9,887 nucleotides of DNA from the NCBI GenBank assembly GCA_041624375.1, contig JBFJVD010000104.1, positions 1 through 9,887 of the forward strand, read 5' to 3'. The notes below the pieces were generated by a model. That model searched no databases. It was not told the origin of the DNA and worked only from the letters and a program-made list of their open reading frames with translations. A program made the position numbers and the translations under genes. Source of the stretch: JBFJVD01 sp041624375. GTDB taxonomy: Bacteria; Chloroflexota; Anaerolineae; Anaerolineales; E44-bin32. Below, piece by piece: positions 6,226-9,887 of the stretch (position 1 is the first letter of the stretch; each line of letters opens with the position of its first letter).

Positions 6226-6981
6226 CTAGAGGTCAATCTCCATAAAGTCGACCGCGAGTTCGACCTCGCCTGGAAAGGCCTGGCGCGCCTCTGTGAGCCA
6301 ACGCTGTGCAAGCGAATCGAGAGTCGGGTAATGAATGAGAAGCAGCTTCCCAACCTCCGCCTGACGGGCGATGCCGCCAGCCTGATGCGGCGTGGAATGA
6401 CCCATTCCGCCGCCAGCTGCTTCGTGAATGAGCACACTCGCGCCGCTTGCCAGGTCGACGACTGCGGCGCAAGGTTCTGTGTCGCTCGAGTAGGCGATGG
6501 CCCCGTCGCCGCTCAGGCGTTCGATGCGCAAGCCGATAGTCGGGATGAGGTGCCGTACCGGGGAGGAGAAGATGCGAAACTCCTCATTTTCAAGCACCTG
6601 AACATGATCCCGTTCCGGCAGCCGATGGAAGGCGACCGGGAAGAAATTCGGCCAGTCCTCCCAGTGATAGAAGCCCATCATGTCTTCGACACGTTCGAGG
6701 CAATGGTGCAGGCCATAGATACGCAGCGGTTTTTGACGCCCGAGCAGCCACATGTTCATCAGCAGCAGGGGGACGCCCGACACATGGTCCGGGTGGAAAT
6801 GCGTAAGGATCAGCTCCGTAATTGAATCGAGTTCGATGCCAGCTTGCGCGAGACGGACGGTGGGACTGCCGACGCAATCGATCAGTACCACCTCGTGTTT
6901 CCCGATGACCGCCAGATGAGTGTTCTCGTGGTCCGCATCGGGAATGGCATTGGCTGTTCCGAGGACGATAATCTTGGCCAC
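6226..6981 (-). CDS. RNase Z-like metallo-beta-lactamase-fold hydrolase
   Basis: A 251-residue MBL-fold hydrolase of the RNase Z/ElaC-like branch, probably cytoplasmic and with two zinc ions. Metal ligands are His61, His63, Asp65 and His66 in THFHPDHVSG, His144 in VRHLIPTIGLRIE, Asp167 in YSSDTEP and His217 in LLLIHYP. HEAAGGG and GHSTPHQAGGIARQAEV (186-210) correspond to the RNase Z stretch where the conserved His-Ser-Thr occurs. At 251 residues it is shorter than bacterial RNase Z (about 300), and I see no tRNA-binding exosite arm. A role in tRNA 3' processing is therefore doubtful, and a phosphodiesterase or other hydrolase is equally likely. The start is a GTG at 6981, four nt after the permease stop and preceded by TGAGGCG, which points to translation from the ABC operon mRNA. 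The next gene on the strand begins only after a 371-nt gap, so this is the last gene of that operon. Confidence 0.88.
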   Translation of the reverse strand: MAKIIVLGTANAIPDADHENTHLAVIGKHEVVLIDCVGSPTVRLAQAGIELDSITELILTHFHPDHVSGVPLLLMNMWLLGRQKPLRIYGLHHCLERVEDMMGFYHWEDWPNFFPVAFHRLPERDHVQVLENEEFRIFSSPVRHLIPTIGLRIERLSGDGAIAYSSDTEPCAAVVDLASGASVLIHEAAGGGMGHSTPHQAGGIARQAEVGKLLLIHYPTLDSLAQRWLTEARQAFPGEVELAVDFMEIDL

Positions 6982-6985
6982 CGCC

Positions 6986-8431
6986 TCACGACCCCGTCAG
7001 GAGCATGACTGCCACCCGTGGCGTGATAAAGATTTCGAGCGCGGCAGCCAGCGCCAGCATCGGCAGAACCAGCACCAGGCTCAGCCGGGCCCAGTCTGCC
7101 AGCGCCATCAGCCAGCTCTCGCCCAACGACCGGCCGCTCGGAGGGCTAACAATCGCCAGGCCGATGTGAAGGATCAACGCGCCGCCAAGTATCGCGGCCG
7201 GGATCTCGACCAATGCATGTGGAGCAACCAATGCTGCCATGAAGCGCCCCGCGCTCTGACCTGATAGCGCGATATTCCCAGCAAGATAGCCTAGGATCCC
7301 GATTGGCGCCATCAGCAAGATAACGCCGAGCACGCCGAACGATAGCACGCCGAAGGCGGTCGCCAGCAGGATTGCGCGTAGATTGTTGAAGAAGATCCAC
7401 AACACGCCGCGCGTCGAGTAAAGCCCAAAGGCCCTTAACTGATCCTCCAGCAAGCTGCCATCAAGCCGGCTGAGCTCGATGAGATCGGCCGGGATCGTGA
7501 AGCGGGCAGCAAGCCCGTAACCGATCATATAGGCCGCGATCAGGGCGACGATCATCAGCAGGATGGGCATCCCCAGCGACCGCAGCGAATCGGTCAGGGT
7601 GTCCTGGAGCCACTCTTGCGGCGTCCTTGCGCCGCGCAGAAATGCAGCACGGAAGGTGCGCCAGGCCCAGCGCAGATCAAGCATGTCGACTTCCCGGCCA
7701 AGCAGCTCTTCACGATTGAAGAGATGCAGCCCCATCCGTCCCAGCAGGACGGCGACGACCATCAAACCGAGCACGATCCACCATAGGACGCTGTACCGGC
7801 CCCAGAACATGATCAAGCTCTCACCAATGATCAGTTGCGAAACGGGCACGATGATAAAGGAAGCCAGCAGATTTGCCGCGCGAACCGATGTGGTTTGCGA
7901 GGAGATCACCACGGCAGCACAAATCATGACGGCCGCCTGCGCGGCCGTAAGGAGCAGCACCTGCAGCAGGAGTTCCAGCGGGGGCGTCCAGCCGATACGC
8001 AGCGCCAGGCCCGAGAGGTACACGCCGATCCCCAGGTACGCCGCACTCAACGGGACGACCAGCGAGGCAAGTACCTTGCCGAAGTACACCTGGCTGTCCG
8101 AGAGCGGAGTTGCCAGGAGCGTCTCGAGCGACAGCCGCTCGCGCTCACCGGCAAACGTCTCGAGCGCGATCACCAGCGAAACCGAAATCGGAAAGAAGCC
8201 CACGATCATGAGCAGAAAGGGGATCAAGCGCTCGGCGATAATATCCGCCCCATAGCGGCCGACGAAGGCGACGGCCTGGCCGGCGGTAAAGTTCATCAAG
8301 ACCGGGAAGAACAAGGTCAGCAAGATGACGGGCGTGAGAATGCGCCAATCGCGCAATTGGTCCTTGATCTCGCGCCTCGCGACGAGGAGCGCGCCCGCCC
8401 TGAGCGTAAGGCCGCTGCGTTCAGCGTTCAT
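6986..8431 (-). CDS. ABC-2 permease fused to SpoIIM-like domain
   Basis: A 481-residue membrane protein. Residues 1-245 form an ABC-2 type permease: a helix at about 31-48, another at 70-92, then the coupling segment FAGERERLSLETLLATPLSD (93-112) typical of NatB/GldF-like permeases, then four more hydrophobic segments. After a soluble stretch (240-285) a second membrane half begins. Residues 285-470 carry the pattern of SpoIIM (DUF95) proteins, with FFNNLRAILLATAFGVLSFG (347-366) and PHALVEIPAAILGGA (404-418). The gene overlaps the ATPase gene by 11 nt and has GGAG four nt before the ATG at 8431, so the two should form one transporter, probably an exporter. The frame continues 65 codons further upstream (to 8626) inside the ATPase gene, but that part is not membrane-like or conserved and is rejected. 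SpoIIM is a sporulation membrane protein in Firmicutes. Its meaning here is unknown, and sporulation is not implied. Confidence 0.88.
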   Translation of the reverse strand: MNAERSGLTLRAGALLVARREIKDQLRDWRILTPVILLTLFFPVLMNFTAGQAVAFVGRYGADIIAERLIPFLLMIVGFFPISVSLVIALETFAGERERLSLETLLATPLSDSQVYFGKVLASLVVPLSAAYLGIGVYLSGLALRIGWTPPLELLLQVLLLTAAQAAVMICAAVVISSQTTSVRAANLLASFIIVPVSQLIIGESLIMFWGRYSVLWWIVLGLMVVAVLLGRMGLHLFNREELLGREVDMLDLRWAWRTFRAAFLRGARTPQEWLQDTLTDSLRSLGMPILLMIVALIAAYMIGYGLAARFTIPADLIELSRLDGSLLEDQLRAFGLYSTRGVLWIFFNNLRAILLATAFGVLSFGVLGVILLMAPIGILGYLAGNIALSGQSAGRFMAALVAPHALVEIPAAILGGALILHIGLAIVSPPSGRSLGESWLMALADWARLSLVLVLPMLALAAALEIFITPRVAVMLLTGS

Positions 8432-9365
8432 CCGGCTCCACCACTGAACTGCGCCGTCCGGCAACAACCTGAAGGTACACTTCCTCGAGGCTACGGGTGA
8501 TTTCGGAAAGAGTGACGACGGGGATGCCGCGATCGGCAAGCATTCGCAGCACGAGCGGGTTGACTTCTTGCGGGTTGCGCGCGCGGTAGCGCAACCACCT
8601 GTCGCCGGTATCCAGAGGCTCGGCACCGCTGGGGAGCGAGTCGATCACGCCATTGAGCGACTGCGCCAGGCGGAGCTCCATGATGGGATCGCCGAGCAGC
8701 GCCTGCTTCAATTCTGGGACAGACCCAAAGGCAACGATCTTGCCTTCGCGGATGATCGCGATCCGATCGGCCAGCTCTTCGGCTTCTGGCAGGTTATGCG
8801 TGCAGATGATGATCGCGCGCCTCCCACCGCGGATCTGGCGGATACTCCCCCGCACGAGCCGAGCGCTCTCGGGGTCCATGGCGGAAGTGGGTTCGTCGAG
8901 GAGCAAGACTGGTGGCTCATGCAGGAGAGTCCGAACCAGGGCAAGCTTTTGCCGCATCCCCTTGGAGTACTCCCCGAGCCGGCGGTGGAGGGCGTCAGCG
9001 ATACCATAGAATTCCGCCAATTCATGGATGCGGCGGTCGAGAGGGCCGGCGGGGATGGCGTAGACCTGGCCGAAGAAGCGCAGGTAGTCGAGCGCATTCA
9101 TGCGCATGTAGAGCCCATGATGCTCGTTCAACACCCCGACCGAGCGGCGCACCGCTTCCGGCTGGGCAGCAACATCGTACCCTGCAATCCAGGCACGACC
9201 GCTGCTGGGCTGCAAAATCGAAGCCAGCATCCGGATCGTGGTGGTCTTCCCAGCCCCATTGGGACCCAAGAGCGCAAGGACTTCGCCTTCAGCGACCCGC
9301 AGGGAGACGTCCTCCACTGCGGTCAATTCGCCGAAACGCTTGGTCAGGCGCTCGGTCTCGATCAT
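8421..9365 (-). CDS. ABC transporter ATP-binding protein
   Basis: A 314-residue nucleotide-binding subunit of an ABC-2 type exporter that hydrolyses ATP at the cytoplasmic face of the membrane. Visible motifs are Walker A GPNGAGKTT (34-42), the signature YSKGMRQK (123-130, with Lys in place of the more usual Gly at the third position), Walker B VLLLDEPT (143-150) and the switch His180 (CTHNLPEAEELADR). The Q-loop position reads VGVLNEHHGLY, so the usual Gln is replaced, as also occurs in other members of this subfamily. After about residue 215 there is a C-terminal extension like the one that follows the ATPase domain in NatA/DrrA-type proteins. The start at ATG 9365 gives a 16-nt leader behind the promoter at 9388-9416. 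ATG 9374 (about 7-nt leader) is the alternative. Starts farther upstream in the frame lie within or before the promoter and are excluded. The partner permease gene overlaps the 3' end. Confidence 0.93.
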   Translation of the reverse strand: MIETERLTKRFGELTAVEDVSLRVAEGEVLALLGPNGAGKTTTIRMLASILQPSSGRAWIAGYDVAAQPEAVRRSVGVLNEHHGLYMRMNALDYLRFFGQVYAIPAGPLDRRIHELAEFYGIADALHRRLGEYSKGMRQKLALVRTLLHEPPVLLLDEPTSAMDPESARLVRGSIRQIRGGRRAIIICTHNLPEAEELADRIAIIREGKIVAFGSVPELKQALLGDPIMELRLAQSLNGVIDSLPSGAEPLDTGDRWLRYRARNPQEVNPLVLRMLADRGIPVVTLSEITRSLEEVYLQVVAGRRSSVVEPDER

Positions 9366-9387
9366 GGTCTTCATGCCAAGTTGGCGC

Positions 9388-9416
9388 ATTATAGCAGTTT
9401 GACATGGGTCGTTCAA
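9388..9416 (-). promoter_or_regulatory. Sigma-70-type promoter of the ABC operon
   Basis: On the minus strand a TTGAAC box (9411-9416) and a perfect TATAAT box (9388-9393) are separated by exactly 17 nt. Transcription should start near 9381, which leaves 7-16 nt before the first usable ATG of the ATPase gene, depending on the start. The promoter is only about 40 nt from the terminator of the preceding lgt gene, so the ABC operon is an independent transcription unit. Confidence 0.8.
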
Positions 9417-9453
9417 TCGCCGCACGCTCCTATGCGTCCGGACCCAAGCCAAT

Positions 9454-9481
9454 AAAAAAACGGCCGGGCGGTGCCCGGCCG
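9454..9481 (-). terminator. Intrinsic terminator of lgt
   Basis: On the minus strand a perfect 9-bp GC stem (CGGCCGGGC with GCCCGGCCG, 9461-9469 and 9473-9481) with a 3-nt loop is followed by seven T residues and then ATT. It starts about 20 nt after the lgt stop codon. This is a textbook Rho-independent terminator in the direction of lgt. There is no T-run on the other strand, so it should act in one direction only. Confidence 0.93.
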
Positions 9482-9500
9482 TCTCAGGAAGCCCAGTGAG

Positions 9501-9887
9501 CTAGCGACGCGATCTTGCGCCGGTGGGACGACGAGACGGTGCCATCCGATGGCGGTAGTAAAGCCCTGCTGCGCTGGCCAACGCCACCACCAGCATCAAA
9601 GCCTGATTTAGATTGAGACCAAACGCCGGCACGTAGTCGATCCGCAGGAATTCGAGCAGGAAGCGGCCGAGCGGATACCCGACCAGGTAGATGAGGAACA
9701 TGTCTCCGCTCTTGAGCCGGTCCCCGTATCGTCGCCACGCCCAGAGGATGACTCCCGCCGTCGCCAGGTTCCAGATCGCTTCATAGATAAACAGTGGATG
9801 GAAAGTCTCAAAAGCTTCGAAGCCCGTGAGCCGGTTTTCGGGACGAATGAAGATGCCCCAGGGCAAATCCGTGGGAGGGCCATACAA
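9501..9887 (-). CDS. lgt: Lgt, prolipoprotein diacylglyceryl transferase (C-terminal part)
   Basis: The last 128 residues of Lgt, an inner-membrane enzyme that transfers diacylglycerol from phosphatidylglycerol to the lipobox cysteine of prolipoproteins, the first step of lipoprotein maturation. The visible part begins with YGPPTDLPWGI, a stretch expected in the middle of the family. It then has HPLFIYEAIWNL (a conserved His-Pro and Tyr-Glu helix) and GYPLGRFLLEFLRIDY (the conserved Arg-Glu-Arg-Asp region near the end), followed by a final transmembrane helix and a basic tail. The catalytic N-terminal half lies beyond the right edge, so the start is not in the window. The TTG at 9887 is an internal codon, not a start. 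The gene ends just before a strong terminator and so closes its own transcript. Confidence 0.95.
   Translation of the reverse strand: MYGPPTDLPWGIFIRPENRLTGFEAFETFHPLFIYEAIWNLATAGVILWAWRRYGDRLKSGDMFLIYLVGYPLGRFLLEFLRIDYVPAFGLNLNQALMLVVALASAAGLYYRHRMAPSRRPTGARSRR

Noticed and set aside
7929..7948. 8-bp inverted repeat with a 4-nt loop (ACGGCCGC/GCGGCCGT)
   Set aside because: It lies within permease codons of an alanine-rich helix and is explained by GC-rich codon use. There is no T-run.
8432..8626. 65-codon N-terminal extension of the permease
   Set aside because: It lies inside the ATPase gene, is rich in Cys, Ser and Arg without membrane character, and a start with GGAG exists at 8431.
9366..9452. 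29-codon N-terminal extension of the ABC ATPase
   Set aside because: It covers the -35 and -10 boxes, so it would not be in the transcript. The family domain begins at the ATG at 9365.
8568..9455. Plus-strand frame of 295 codons
   Set aside because: It is antisense to the ABC ATPase gene with its complete Walker and signature motifs, and it would run across the operon promoter. It is a codon-bias shadow.
1..9887. tRNA, rRNA, CRISPR array, insertion sequence or prophage signs
   Set aside because: I looked on both strands for clover-leaf patterns, spaced direct repeats, transposase motifs and terminal inverted repeats and saw none. This was by eye and not exhaustive.

Overview
The window is GC-rich bacterial chromosome, and every gene I can support lies on the minus strand, so transcription runs from the right edge to the left. 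The protein set (lgt, an ABC ATPase with an ABC-2 permease fused to a SpoIIM-like domain, a single-domain response regulator, a PHP/AlbA_2 fusion, MogA) together with the base composition makes me think of a Chloroflexota lineage such as Anaerolineae. That assignment is a guess from protein flavour. There is no rRNA or other marker in the window to settle it.

Layout in direction of transcription. (1) 9887-9501: the C-terminal part of lgt enters from the right edge and ends at a strong intrinsic terminator (9454-9481). (2) A close-to-consensus sigma-70-type promoter (9388-9416) starts a compact operon: ABC ATPase (9365-8421), ABC-2/SpoIIM fusion permease (8431-6986, 11-nt overlap) and an RNase Z-like metallo-beta-lactamase-fold hydrolase (6981-6226, 4-nt gap). 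(3) A 371-nt stretch (6225-5855) with no confident gene carries a perfect 16-bp palindrome and a -10-like AT island. (4) A two-gene unit follows: a receiver-only response regulator (5854-5468) and a PHP/AlbA_2 fusion protein with an unassigned C-terminal domain (5451-3739). (5) A strong hairpin (3649-3681) separates this from a second tight cluster: GNAT acetyltransferase (3638-3201), mogA (3204-2689, ATGA overlap), an MFS transporter (2669-1353) and an unrecognised protein (1334 to beyond the left edge).

How the genes may work together. The ABC pair is probably an exporter. The metal-dependent hydrolase is transcribed with it, with no visible mechanistic link. The response regulator and the PHP/AlbA_2 protein are adjacent and probably co-expressed. 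Phosphorylation signalling to a nucleic-acid-processing enzyme is possible but unproven. In the last cluster only MogA has a clear pathway, molybdenum cofactor synthesis. The substrates of the transporter and the acetyltransferase cannot be read from the sequence.

Several start codons were moved inward from the longest open frame (ATPase, permease, GNAT, MogA) on the basis of promoter position, gene overlaps, a hairpin and family length. The leftmost gene is open at both the window edge and its stop, so simple ORF calling misses it. No mobile element, CRISPR array, tRNA or rRNA was seen. The most unusual items are the PHP/AlbA_2 fusion, the ABC-2/SpoIIM fusion, the hairpin before the acetyltransferase gene and the intergenic palindrome.
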